The notes: generated by a model not told the origin, from the letters alone. A stretch of DNA of 18,244 bases from CAZKJL01 sp964611095 (GCA_964611095.1 CAZSWJ010000019.1:1-18244), one strand, 5' to 3'. Positions 6,638 through 13,720 are shown, counted from the first letter of the stretch. Translations and numbers: made by a program.

Positions 6638-7087
6638 ATGGTCCGAATTTCTCAGCTCTCCGCCGTCGCATTCGTCCTTACGGCGCTGTTCGCAGCAACA
6701 TCGATGGATTCATTCGCCGGAGGCATCGCCAGTAAAGGAAAGCGTCGCGAGCCCGTCGCCATGGGCGTCATCGTGGAAGGCAACGCCGGGAAGTTCGTGA
6801 AGGGCCCCGCCGTCACCAAAGAGACCGAAGTCATCGGCATGCTGCTTCGCCGTTCGTACCGCGCCGCCGAGAGAAAGAAGGAATGGGGCATCGTGCAGAC
6901 GTCCACCGAAGCCAACTACTTCCCCGCTCCGGCATTCGTAACGGGTCCGGACAAGCATGTCCTCATCCAAAAAGGCATGAGTCGCGTTCCGTCCAAGTGC
7001 GCCGCACTCCACACGCACGAGCGCGCCGTCTGTTTGTACCAAGCCAACCTCAAGAACTCCGTCCGCTTCAAGGTGAGCGAGAAGTAG
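6638..7087 (+). CDS. Exported hypothetical protein (149 aa)
   Basis: The family is not recognised. An N-terminal signal peptide is clear: Arg3, a hydrophobic core about 6-21, and a likely cleavage after SFA (27) before GGIAS. The mature part is about 120 residues, basic, with RRSYRAAERKKEW (71-83) and two cysteines (Cys121, Cys132) that could form a disulfide outside the membrane. There is no second membrane segment, so it is secreted or loosely attached. It has its own promoter and is isolated from the synthetase by a terminator. Another envelope-type hypothetical follows 37 bp downstream and has its own promoter. The start at 6638 is preferred because the signal peptide begins there. Confidence 0.75.
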   Translation: MVRISQLSAVAFVLTALFAATSMDSFAGGIASKGKRREPVAMGVIVEGNAGKFVKGPAVTKETEVIGMLLRRSYRAAERKKEWGIVQTSTEANYFPAPAFVTGPDKHVLIQKGMSRVPSKCAALHTHERAVCLYQANLKNSVRFKVSEK

Positions 7088-7108
7088 CTCGATTGAACGC
7101 CTGCGGAT

Positions 7109-7117
7109 TGCTACACT
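7109..7117 (+). promoter_or_regulatory. Extended -10 promoter of the 234-aa protein gene
   Basis: TG (7109-7110), one base, then TACACT (7112-7117) form an extended -10. Seven bases later comes the GTG start at 7125. No -35 at proper spacing is needed or seen. Confidence 0.5.
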
Positions 7118-7124
7118 GAAGGTC

Positions 7125-7829
7125 GTGCATCGAAATGACCTCATTGCAGGCATCGTCCTCGTCGTCATTGCGGCAAGCCTGGGAACCGCCGACTATGTCC
7201 TGAGCGAGCGACCTCATCGTCTTGCCATGCAGGAACCCGACATCGCTCCGCCCGTCGCCATGACGAGCAGTTCCGCCATGAGCCAAAGCAGCGCGATGAG
7301 TGAACCGAGCGCGATCTCCTCTTCAGCGATGATGAGCTCGGCCGCTTCTTCGCAGATGAGCTCGTCGGGACCGCGCGTGGTGAAGAAGGGGCAATCGACC
7401 AAGAAGCAGAGCAACGTGAACGTGGACAACGTCCTCGCATCGCTCCAACTCGTGGCGCGCCCGACCGACGAAGCGAGTCTGCTCGCACTCACGGTGAACG
7501 ACCCGAGCTTGGTGAAGACCATGGCGCTCCTCCGCAACAACGACCGCGCACTCCTCTTTGCGTGGGCCGAAGGCGACCAAGTGAAGACGATTCTCTCGGC
7601 GATCAAGCAGGCGCTCCAAGATCAGTTCTCCGGAAAACTCAGCGGCCTCGTCGATGAAACGCGCACGCAGGAGAACGGTCCGCCGTACGACATTCTCTCC
7701 TTCACCGACCCCGCCATCAGCACCGAGCGCATCATCTTCCTCCGTGTACGGAACAGGTTGTACGAAATCCACGTCGCCGCCAACGGCGCGGATGTCGTGG
7801 ATGCCCTGCTGGCGGCGCTCACGAAGTAA
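7125..7829 (+). CDS. Membrane-anchored hypothetical protein with Ser/Met-rich linker
   Basis: The family is not recognised. This 234-residue protein starts at GTG and has three visible parts. An N-terminal membrane anchor spans about residues 7-26. A low-complexity linker (about 47-82) is rich in Ser, Met and Ala, with recurring SSAM and MSS units. A C-terminal globular domain (about 100-234) has mixed helix and strand, including KTMALLRNNDRALLFAW, an SAIKQALQDQF helix and RIIFLRVRNRLYEIHVAANG. The layout places the domain outside the cytoplasm at the end of a flexible tether. Similar Ser-rich linkers are common in CPR surface proteins. It follows the exported 149-aa gene by 37 bp and has its own extended -10 box. 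Confidence 0.75.
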   Translation: MHRNDLIAGIVLVVIAASLGTADYVLSERPHRLAMQEPDIAPPVAMTSSSAMSQSSAMSEPSAISSSAMMSSAASSQMSSSGPRVVKKGQSTKKQSNVNVDNVLASLQLVARPTDEASLLALTVNDPSLVKTMALLRNNDRALLFAWAEGDQVKTILSAIKQALQDQFSGKLSGLVDETRTQENGPPYDILSFTDPAISTERIIFLRVRNRLYEIHVAANGADVVDALLAALTK

Positions 7830-7857
7830 GGACTGAAAAATCGGGGTACAAACCGCA

Positions 7858-7886
7858 TTGACGCCTTCTTTCCTTTTGTCTAAAGT
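7858..7886 (+). promoter_or_regulatory. Promoter of rplK
   Basis: TTGACG (7858-7863), an exact 17-nt spacer and TAAAGT (7881-7886). The -10 ends nine bases before the ATG at 7896, so the message would have a leader of only about 3 nt. This is one of the clearest two-box promoters in the window and anchors the leaderless interpretation. Confidence 0.7.
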
Positions 7887-7895
7887 ATCGCGGCT

Positions 7896-8342
7896 ATGGC
7901 TAAGAAAGTAATGAAAGTCATCAAAGTGCAAGCCCGCGGTGGACAGGCGAACCCTGCTCCCCCGCTCGGTCCCGTGCTCGGACAAGCCGGTATCAACATT
8001 CAGCAGTTCTGCTTGCAGTTCAACGAGAAGACCAAGGGTCAGATGGGCCAGGTCATCCCCGCCGAAATCACCATTTACGAGGACCGCAGCTTCACGTTCA
8101 TCCTGAAGCAGCCGCCCGCCGCTTTCTTGATTCTCCAGAAAGTCGGCAAGGAGAAGGGATCCGGAAAGCCGAACAAAGAGAAGATCGGCACCATCAAGAT
8201 GTCGCAGCTCCAGGAAGTCGCCAAGGCCAAGATGTCCGACCTCAACACCGTCGACCTGGCTTCCGCCACGAGCATGATGGCCGGCACCGCCAAGAACATG
8301 GGCCTCCTCGTGGAGGACGACTTGGCCAAGAAGGCCGCCTAA
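7896..8342 (+). CDS. rplK: 50S ribosomal protein L11
   Basis: This 148-residue protein matches L11 end to end. The N-terminal domain has VIKVQARGGQANPAPPLGPVLGQ and GINIQQFC. The linker is followed by the rRNA-binding C-terminal domain with KIGTIKMSQLQEVAKAK and the signature through SMMAGTAKNMGL. L11 and 23S rRNA form the GTPase-associated centre, where EF-G, EF-Tu and release factors act. The length is slightly above the usual 141 because of a short C-terminal extension. Unlike the usual rplK-rplA pair, an unrelated membrane-protein gene follows. The promoter is strong and nearly leaderless. Confidence 0.97.
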   Translation: MAKKVMKVIKVQARGGQANPAPPLGPVLGQAGINIQQFCLQFNEKTKGQMGQVIPAEITIYEDRSFTFILKQPPAAFLILQKVGKEKGSGKPNKEKIGTIKMSQLQEVAKAKMSDLNTVDLASATSMMAGTAKNMGLLVEDDLAKKAA

Positions 8343-8424
8343 GCTCTCTCTGAATAAATAATCGATGCAGCTGGTGCGCAAGCCGTTTTCTGCGTGTGAC
8401 CGCGCCAACATGCGGGAAGTTCCG

Positions 8425-8443
8425 TATGCTGAAGGTCACCTTC
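8425..8443 (+). promoter_or_regulatory. Possible -10 box and small palindrome before the membrane-protein gene
   Basis: TATGCT (8425-8430) is followed at once by the palindrome GAAGGTCACCTTC (8431-8443), which would lie at the transcription start. The leader to the ATG at 8455 would be about 18 nt. No -35 is seen. Operator function is only a guess. Confidence 0.25.
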
Positions 8444-8454
8444 CCCGTTTCTCC

Positions 8455-9012
8455 ATGTCTTTTCTTTCTCTTGATGTGACGGACTCATCGACGATGTTGT
8501 ACGTCCTTCCGTTGATCGTGCTTACGATCGTCGGACTGTTCATTCCCTCGCTCATGGTGACGGGAGCCAAGCCGGAAGGTGTCGCCAAAGCCATCTGCTG
8601 CTACATGTGGAAAGCCATCGGACTGGTGATCATGGGCATGAGCGTGGTGCAGATCACGTACGGCGTCGTCACGAATGAGCTGCCCACGTACCCCGTGCTC
8701 GGCGTTCTGCTGCTGTTCATGATGATCGGCATCGGCATCATGGTGCACATCAGCCGCGTGGTCGCCACGATCGACGAAGCGTCGTCCGTCGTGCCTCGTC
8801 TCGTCTTCACGTACACCTGCGAAATCATCGGCGGACTCATCGCCCTCTTCTCGGCGCTCTCCATGGGCATCGGATTCTTGCTGACGTCGGTCGTTACGAG
8901 CTGGCAAATGCCCTCCACCATGCTGCTCCTGGGCCTCGTGCTCATGCTCGCATCGTCGCTCCACACCAGCCATAAGACCCGCCGCAGCACAAAGAAAGCC
9001 CGCCGAAAGTAG
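8455..9012 (+). CDS. Hypothetical polytopic membrane protein between rplK and rplA
   Basis: The family is not recognised. This 185-residue protein is very hydrophobic, with about five membrane segments near residues 15-37, 50-72, 79-99, 116-146 and 152-170. It ends in a strongly basic tail (KTRRSTKKARRK) likely on the cytoplasmic face. The ATG at 8455 is preferred because it starts just ahead of the first membrane segment. An upstream in-frame ATG at 8365 would add 30 polar residues that look non-coding. It lies 112 bp after rplK and 134 bp before rplA, breaking the usual ribosomal-protein pair. No catalytic motif is seen. Confidence 0.75.
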   Translation: MSFLSLDVTDSSTMLYVLPLIVLTIVGLFIPSLMVTGAKPEGVAKAICCYMWKAIGLVIMGMSVVQITYGVVTNELPTYPVLGVLLLFMMIGIGIMVHISRVVATIDEASSVVPRLVFTYTCEIIGGLIALFSALSMGIGFLLTSVVTSWQMPSTMLLLGLVLMLASSLHTSHKTRRSTKKARRK

Positions 9013-9049
9013 GCTAAAGCCGATGTTGATGCGATTTTGACACGTTTGA

Positions 9050-9078
9050 TTGCCTTTTTGGCGTACTCCTGACAAAAT
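9050..9078 (+). promoter_or_regulatory. Possible promoter of rplA
   Basis: TTGCCT (9050-9055), a 17-nt spacer and CAAAAT (9073-9078), each matching consensus at 4 of 6 positions. It predicts a start near 9085 and a leader of about 60 nt, much longer than for most genes here. Confidence 0.4.
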
Positions 9079-9112
9079 CTCCCCGCTCGTGGGAGTTCCG
9101 CGCATGCGGGAC
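9079..9112 (+). promoter_or_regulatory. Structured rplA leader, possible L1 autoregulatory site
   Basis: There are two adjoining hairpins. The first is CTCCC (9079-9083) / GGGAG (9091-9095) with a 7-nt loop. The second is GTTCCGC (9095-9101) / GCGGGAC (9106-9112) with loop GCAT and one G-U pair. They share G9095, so they stack or compete. L1 is known to repress its own mRNA by binding a leader that mimics its 23S site, which makes this an obvious candidate. I did not match it to the known L1 motif. Confidence 0.35.
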
Positions 9113-9146
9113 GCCTCCAGTTTTCTACCACGTTCCCCCTCACAGT

Positions 9147-9845
9147 ATGGCTCTCGTTAAAGCCAACGACACGAAAGGCGGTAAGAAGTACCGCGAAAAG
9201 AAAGCTCTCGTCACTCAGCCTTCCTACCCCGTGGAAGAAGCAGTGGCTCTTCTCACGAAGATCGGCGTCACGAAGTTCGACGCCTCCGCCGAAGTGCACA
9301 TCCGCATCGGCGCAGACATGACGCAGGCCGACCAGCTCGTCCGCGCCAGTGTCACGCTGCCGCACGGCACGGGTAAGACCGTCCGCATCGCCGCATTCGT
9401 CACCGATGATTTCGTCGACGAAGCCAAGAAGGCCGGCGCCAAGCACGTCGGTTCCGCCGACCTCATCAAGCAGGTCGAAGGCGGTATGTTGGATTTCGAC
9501 ATCGCCGTGGCCATGCCCCAGCTCATGAAAGATCTCGGCAAACTCGCCAAGGTCCTCGGACCCAAGGGTCTCATGCCGAGTCCGAAGTCCGGAACGGTGT
9601 CGGACAAGCCGGGCAAAATCATCGAGGAGCTCGGCAAAGGACGCATCGAGTTCAAGATGGACAAGCAGGCCATCATCCACAGCACGTTCGGCAAGCTCAG
9701 CTTCGGCGAGAAGAAGCTCACCGAGAACTTCAAAGCGCTTCTGCAAGCCGTGAAAGACGCTCAGCCGACCGGCATCAAGAGCGGCTACATCATCTCCGTC
9801 GCCATCAACCCGACCATGGGTCCCGGCATCAAGGTGACGCTGTAA
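9147..9845 (+). CDS. rplA: 50S ribosomal protein L1
   Basis: This 232-residue protein is of normal bacterial L1 length. An N-terminal segment KYREKKALV leads into YPVEEAVALL. Domain II follows with ADQLVRASVTLPHGTGKTVR. The L1 signature VLGPKGLMPSPKSGTV lies around residues 135-150. The C-terminal part has IEFKMDKQAIIHSTFGKLSF and ends with the usual NPTMGPGIKV segment. L1 forms the mobile stalk at the E site of the 50S subunit and can repress its own synthesis. It has a structured leader of about 60 nt without an SD and is followed by an intrinsic terminator. Confidence 0.97.
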   Translation: MALVKANDTKGGKKYREKKALVTQPSYPVEEAVALLTKIGVTKFDASAEVHIRIGADMTQADQLVRASVTLPHGTGKTVRIAAFVTDDFVDEAKKAGAKHVGSADLIKQVEGGMLDFDIAVAMPQLMKDLGKLAKVLGPKGLMPSPKSGTVSDKPGKIIEELGKGRIEFKMDKQAIIHSTFGKLSFGEKKLTENFKALLQAVKDAQPTGIKSGYIISVAINPTMGPGIKVTL

Positions 9846-9865
9846 TCCATTCGATCGCAACAAAG

Positions 9866-9893
9866 AAAGGGCGTCCTCGGGCGTCCTTTTTTT
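9866..9893 (+). terminator. Intrinsic terminator after rplA
   Basis: AAAGGGCG (9866-9873) pairs with CGTCCTTT (9882-9889), including one G-U pair, around an 8-nt loop. It runs into seven T (9887-9893). It touches the stop codon of the converging dus gene. The minus strand lacks a proper T run, so it probably works only for rplA. Confidence 0.8.
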
Positions 9894-10869
9894 AAATCGC
9901 GGCGAGCGTGGCGCGCACGTCCTCCAATTTTTCCATCGTGAGAATTTTGCTGCGGAATTCTTTGGCGCCGTCGAACCCTTTCACGTAACTGCCGAGGTGG
10001 CGGCGCATTTCGAGCACGCCGCGCTTCTCCCCTTTCATGCGCACGGCGAGGTCGCAGTGCTCCAAGATGAACGGGACGCGCTTGCGGAAGATCCCGAGTT
10101 TTTCATCCGAGGTGATCTCGCGCGGCTCGGCGACGACTCCCGCGTGGAGCGCATCGGAAATTTCTTTCATGAGCCAGGGATTGCCGAACGTGGCGCGCCC
10201 CACCATGACCCCGTCGAGGTTGCCGATCATGCGCACGGCGTCCTCGGTCGACGCGATGTCACCGTTGCCGATGACGGGCACGTTTACGGCTTTCTTGAGC
10301 GCATAAATCGGCTCCCAGTCCGCTTTGCCGGTGAATTTGTCGCAGTACCTGCGGCCGTGGATGGAGAGCGCCTGCGCGCCCGCCGCAACGAGTGCTTGGC
10401 AGAACGGAATGAGGCTCTCTTGGGAGTCCCAACCGAGACGCGTCTTCACGCTCACGGGGATTTTCACCGCCTTGCACGCGGCTGCGACGAGCTCGGCGGC
10501 AAGCTCCGGGTTGCGCATGAGCGCGGATCCGTAACACGACGAGACGATCTTGGCGGCGGGACATCCCATGTTGATGTCGATGCCGTCGGCGCCCGTTTGT
10601 TCGATGACTTTGCACGCTTCCAAAAATTTCTGCGGATCGGAACCGAACACCTGCACGATGAACGGGCGCTCCACGGACGCATCGAACTCGAGCATCTTGA
10701 GCGTGCGCTGCGCACCGTACGAAATGGCGTTGGTGCTGAGGAACTCGGTGTACACGACGGTCTCCGGCGCGATCTTCTTGATGGTCTGACGGTACGACGC
10801 GTCGGTGACGCCCGCCATGGGAGCGAGTGCCACGATGGGGCGCCGTGCAGTGGTCCAGGAAAAGCTCAT
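9892..10869 (-). CDS. dusB: tRNA-dihydrouridine synthase (DusB-like)
   Basis: This 325-residue FMN enzyme reduces specific uridines in tRNA to dihydrouridine. APMAGVTDASYR (16-27) is the FMN-binding start of the barrel. NMGCP (100-104) carries Asn100 and the catalytic Cys103. VKTRLGWD (141-148) contains Lys142, SIHGR (169-173) contains His171, and GNGDI (201-205) and VGRATFGNPW (223-232) close the FMN site. The NMGCPAAKI segment is most like DusB, but the subfamily is not certain. The start is ATG at 10869. A TATACT box lies eight bases upstream in the 40-bp gap to the preceding gene, so dus likely has its own nearly leaderless message. Confidence 0.93.
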   Translation of the reverse strand: MSFSWTTARRPIVALAPMAGVTDASYRQTIKKIAPETVVYTEFLSTNAISYGAQRTLKMLEFDASVERPFIVQVFGSDPQKFLEACKVIEQTGADGIDINMGCPAAKIVSSCYGSALMRNPELAAELVAAACKAVKIPVSVKTRLGWDSQESLIPFCQALVAAGAQALSIHGRRYCDKFTGKADWEPIYALKKAVNVPVIGNGDIASTEDAVRMIGNLDGVMVGRATFGNPWLMKEISDALHAGVVAEPREITSDEKLGIFRKRVPFILEHCDLAVRMKGEKRGVLEMRRHLGSYVKGFDGAKEFRSKILTMEKLEDVRATLAAI

Positions 10870-10877
10870 GAGGACGC

Positions 10878-10883
10878 AGTATA
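10878..10883 (-). promoter_or_regulatory. -10 box of dus
   Basis: TATACT on the minus strand ends 8 nt before the ATG at 10869. Predicted leader is about 2 nt. The -35 (TTCCCC at 17 nt) is weak. Confidence 0.5.
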
Positions 10884-10909
10884 CGGCATCCCGGAGCCCC
10901 GGGGAAGGC

Positions 10910-11842
10910 TTACGCGACCGGAATGGCACGTGCGTACACACGCCGATCAAAGAGAGGCATTGCCTGCACGTTGCCGAGCGGCAACTCGGCTCTGAGGATC
11001 TCGAATTGTTCGTGAACGTAGGCTTGAATGTGACGACATAAAATTTCGATGGCCGAGGCATCTTCCGCCGGTGCCTCAAGACCGTGGCGCCGGAGGATCC
11101 TGATGGCGCGCTTGGTCGGAGCCATTCTCGAAGGACAACCCGGTGCCTTGCCGTCCGTAAACTCACGAATTTTTTCGGGATTCACTCCGAAGCGCTTGTC
11201 GGGCGACAACCACTGCATCACCTTTTCGCGAAACAATTGCTGATGGGACATGACGGCTTGCTCCAATTGCAACAGACCGAGGCCGAGCGAACTCGTCTTG
11301 GAAAGCGTACCCACGAGCCCTGCGGCGTCCAAGGATCGACCGGGAGGCAACCCCTCCGCAAGGGCGGCAAAATGCGTCATGAAGCCTATCCCGATATGAA
11401 ATCCCGAATGAATCGTCCCCATTCCTCTGTATGCCTCATTCTTGGCGTACGGCAGAAGCTCCCTTCGAATATCGGACACTTCATGATCGGCAATGAGCGG
11501 AAAATATCGGGGTTGCTCCACGCGCTCCAAGCCGACGCCCTGCATATGGCCGAGCGAATCCCACACGGACGCCACGACACCCTTGGAGATCAGATGGATG
11601 GGCGAAACATGGTCGTTCCGAAGCTCGTCGACGAGCCGAAGTTCGTTGAGTCCGAACTCCCGAACTTTGTCGCTGAGCAGCATGGACGTGATGTGTTTGC
11701 CGACATGCGCGGAAACATCGGGCGCGAGAGCAAACGGATGACCGTGTTTTACGCGATCCAAATGGTAGCCCAAGGTCACGTGGACCATTTCGGACTGAAG
11801 TCCGAAAGCGTCTCGCTCGGCGGGGTCGGAGGGGAGCAGCAT
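10910..11842 (-). CDS. Hypothetical protein (310 aa)
   Basis: The family is not recognised. From the ATG at 11842 the protein has 310 residues, is soluble, and has no signal peptide or convincing membrane segment. It is rich in His in its first half (for example HVTLGYH, VKHGHPF, HVGKH). A central Gly-rich stretch is GTIHSGFHIGIGFMTHF (142-158). The C-terminal half looks helical, with FTDGKAPGCPSR then TKRAIRILRRHGLEAP. An upstream in-frame ATG at 11945 would overlap the opposing pilin gene and is less likely. It precedes dus by 40 bp on the same strand and diverges from the pilin. The amino-acid composition supports a real protein; no function is proposed. Confidence 0.7.
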   Translation of the reverse strand: MLLPSDPAERDAFGLQSEMVHVTLGYHLDRVKHGHPFALAPDVSAHVGKHITSMLLSDKVREFGLNELRLVDELRNDHVSPIHLISKGVVASVWDSLGHMQGVGLERVEQPRYFPLIADHEVSDIRRELLPYAKNEAYRGMGTIHSGFHIGIGFMTHFAALAEGLPPGRSLDAAGLVGTLSKTSSLGLGLLQLEQAVMSHQQLFREKVMQWLSPDKRFGVNPEKIREFTDGKAPGCPSRMAPTKRAIRILRRHGLEAPAEDASAIEILCRHIQAYVHEQFEILRAELPLGNVQAMPLFDRRVYARAIPVA

Positions 11843-11856
11843 GAAAAAGGTGCGGC

Positions 11857-11862
11857 ATACTA
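11857..11862 (-). promoter_or_regulatory. Possible -10 box of the 310-aa gene
   Basis: TAGTAT on the minus strand, 14 nt before the ATG at 11842. It matches consensus at four of six positions and is the best candidate in the divergent spacer. Confidence 0.3.
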
Positions 11863-11909
11863 CTCCAGGATTCGTGAATTGCGAAGAGCGGCTTTCATGA
11901 TGCGGCGGG

Positions 11910-11938
11910 TTTACGGCAAGCCCTTTGATGGGGATAAT
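11910..11938 (+). promoter_or_regulatory. Promoter of the pilin-like gene
   Basis: TTTACG (11910-11915), a 17-nt spacer and GATAAT (11933-11938). The -10 ends seven bases before the ATG at 11946, so the message would be leaderless from that codon. Upstream in-frame ATGs at 11928 and 11937 overlap this box. Confidence 0.5.
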
Positions 11939-11945
11939 GGAGTCC

Positions 11946-12308
11946 ATGGCTCAGATCCTCGCTTCGCTGCTCGTTCCGATCGCATACGCGCAGCCGGCGG
12001 CGCTGGATCCGCCTCCGTCGTGTCTGGATATTTTTCAAACCGGCGGCTTCCGCAGTGCCGCGGGGCAAGGTTTCGGCTGCGTTGCGGACTACGTCTCCAT
12101 GCTCACGTTCGTCGTCATCGGTTTCGCCGCCTCGATCTCGCTCGTCATGCTCATGATCAACGGATTCCGGTACATGATCGGACCCGCCACGCCGGGCGGC
12201 AGCTCGGACGCGGCGAAGAAAGGAATTCAATCTGCACTCGTCGGACTCGCTCTCTCGCTTCTTACCTACATCATTCTCGACACGCTCATCTACAGCGTTA
12301 CCCAATAA
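11946..12308 (+). CDS. VirB2/TrbC-like pilin family membrane protein
   Basis: This 120-residue protein has the pattern of VirB2/TrbC pilins. A signal peptide has a probable cleavage after AYA (15). A short region contains Cys26 and Cys45. Then come two hydrophobic helices (about 50-74 and 95-116) joined by the short polar loop NGFRYMIGPATPGGSSDAAKKG. In CPR genomes such proteins occur with PrgI and VirB4-like genes of a type-IV-secretion-like system, and PrgI and a TraC-like gene do occur 4.3 kb downstream. The assignment is by topology and loop pattern, because sequence conservation in this family is low. The AI-2E gene follows after only five bases, suggesting an operon. Confidence 0.7.
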   Translation: MAQILASLLVPIAYAQPAALDPPPSCLDIFQTGGFRSAAGQGFGCVADYVSMLTFVVIGFAASISLVMLMINGFRYMIGPATPGGSSDAAKKGIQSALVGLALSLLTYIILDTLIYSVTQ

Positions 12309-12313
12309 TTTTT

Positions 12314-13582
12314 ATGGCCAAGAAATCCCAGAACGGCGACTCGTTCAAATCCATTCAGATCCTGAGTGCGAAAGCCCAGTCTCTGTGGACCAGAGCCAAA
12401 AACCGAATGCAGACGGTCGAGAAGGACTTCAAGTCCATGAAGATGCCGACGACGCAGGTGGTCTTGCCGAAGAAGAACGTCATGACGATTGAAATCTCCA
12501 CGTACACGGTGGTGAAATCCGCCATCGCGATCCTGCTCGTGCTCCTCTTCACCGGAGCGCTCTACATCATGCGCGACAAACTCATCATCATGGGTCTCGC
12601 CTTGTTCATCGCCGTCGTCATCGACACCAACGTCCGTTGGCTCCAGCGTCTCGGCATCCCGAGGAGCATCGCCGTGCTCCTTCTGTACTTGGTCTTCTTC
12701 TCCGTGGCCGTCTTCCTCTTGGCCTCGCTCATTCCGATCGTCGCCTCGCAGCTCCAGGACATCGCGCGCTACATCAACCACAGCGCCGACTCGTTCTTGG
12801 CCGACCCGCACGTGCGACTCTCGTTCTTGTCCGAAGGACTGAATGATCGCCTCACGGTGCTGACGCAGGAAGCCCTGCAGTCCATGGGCATCAAAGACCG
12901 CGCATCCGCACTGTTCCAATTCGGCCAGAACCTGTCCTCCGTGGCCCAGAACTCCATCAGCTACGCCGTGCAGGTGGCGGGCTCGGTGTTCAACTTCATG
13001 GTGACGCTCATTCTGATTTTGGTGCTCGCGTTCTTCATTCAGCTCGAGCGCGAAAAAATTTCGGACTTCATCCGCTCCATCATGCCGCGTGAGTACCGCG
13101 GATACTACGACGGGAAAGCGGAAGCGATTTACCAGAAAATCTCGCAGTGGTTCCACGGCCAGTTGGTGCTGTGTCTGTCCATCGGCATCCTGGTGTTCGT
13201 GGCGCTGGAGATCGTCGGCATGCCGTATGCGCAGACGCTCGCGCTGCTCGCGGCGTTCACCGAATTCATTCCGTACGCCGGACCGCTCATCGGTGCGCTG
13301 CCCGCCGTCATCATCGCGCTCGCCCAATTCGGTTTCGTGTGGGCCGGTGTGCTCGCCATCATCTACTACGTCATCCAGCTATGCGAGAACAACATCCTCG
13401 TTCCGCTCATCATGAAGCACGCCGTGGGCCTCTCCCCCATCGCCATCATGTTCGGCATGCTCGTCGGCGTCAGCTTCCCCGATACGGTGCATCCGGTCGT
13501 GGGAATCATCCTCGCCGTCCCCGCCACGGCGGTCATCACCATCTTTATTCAAGACTTCTACGCTTTCAGACGCCGAAAGTGA
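12314..13582 (+). CDS. AI-2E family transporter (PerM/UPF0118)
   Basis: This 422-residue polytopic membrane protein has an unusual charged N-terminal extension (about 1-70), then about eight membrane segments. The family signature is EFIPYAGPLIGALPAVIIAL near residues 316-335. A large soluble segment sits between the third and fourth helices (about 140-210), as is normal for the family. Members export autoinducer-2 or act as cation/proton antiporters, so the substrate here cannot be named. The start at 12314 follows the pilin stop by five bases (TTTTT), with no SD. The reading frame is open far upstream to 11084, but that part is antisense to the 310-aa gene. Confidence 0.9.
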   Translation: MAKKSQNGDSFKSIQILSAKAQSLWTRAKNRMQTVEKDFKSMKMPTTQVVLPKKNVMTIEISTYTVVKSAIAILLVLLFTGALYIMRDKLIIMGLALFIAVVIDTNVRWLQRLGIPRSIAVLLLYLVFFSVAVFLLASLIPIVASQLQDIARYINHSADSFLADPHVRLSFLSEGLNDRLTVLTQEALQSMGIKDRASALFQFGQNLSSVAQNSISYAVQVAGSVFNFMVTLILILVLAFFIQLEREKISDFIRSIMPREYRGYYDGKAEAIYQKISQWFHGQLVLCLSIGILVFVALEIVGMPYAQTLALLAAFTEFIPYAGPLIGALPAVIIALAQFGFVWAGVLAIIYYVIQLCENNILVPLIMKHAVGLSPIAIMFGMLVGVSFPDTVHPVVGIILAVPATAVITIFIQDFYAFRRRK

Positions 13583-13691
13583 TCAAATGTAAATTTTCCA
13601 GAACATTCGTTTATCAAGACTGGATCGTGTCTAAATATCAATTTCAATCATTTCACTTTCATAGAATCAGCATGTTAAAATTCTCGATCAC

Positions 13692-13720
13692 TTGAAAAAA
13701 CTATCACTCGATAGTAAAGA
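13692..13720 (+). promoter_or_regulatory. Possible clpC promoter
   Basis: TTGAAA (13692-13697), a 17-nt spacer and TAAAGA (13715-13720). The -10 is weak, but its core lies inside the inverted repeat described next, as expected for a repressor-controlled promoter. The predicted leader is about 18 nt without an SD. Confidence 0.4.

Noticed and set aside
7323..8411. 362-codon minus-strand frame opposite rplK
   Set aside because: Antisense to L11 and the tethered hypothetical; no independent protein signal.
8431..8443. Palindrome GAAGGTCACCTTC as a defined operator
   Set aside because: Short, with no known regulator match and no second copy in the window; noted only as a weak regulatory feature.
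8601..9863. 420-codon minus-strand frame opposite rplA and the membrane-protein gene
   Set aside because: Its sequence is the complement of well-recognised L1; rich in His/Asp/Val repeats typical of antisense frames.
11084..12313. Long in-frame upstream extension of the AI-2E gene
   Set aside because: It runs antisense to the 310-aa gene and across the pilin gene; the AI-2E family starts near the ATG at 12314.
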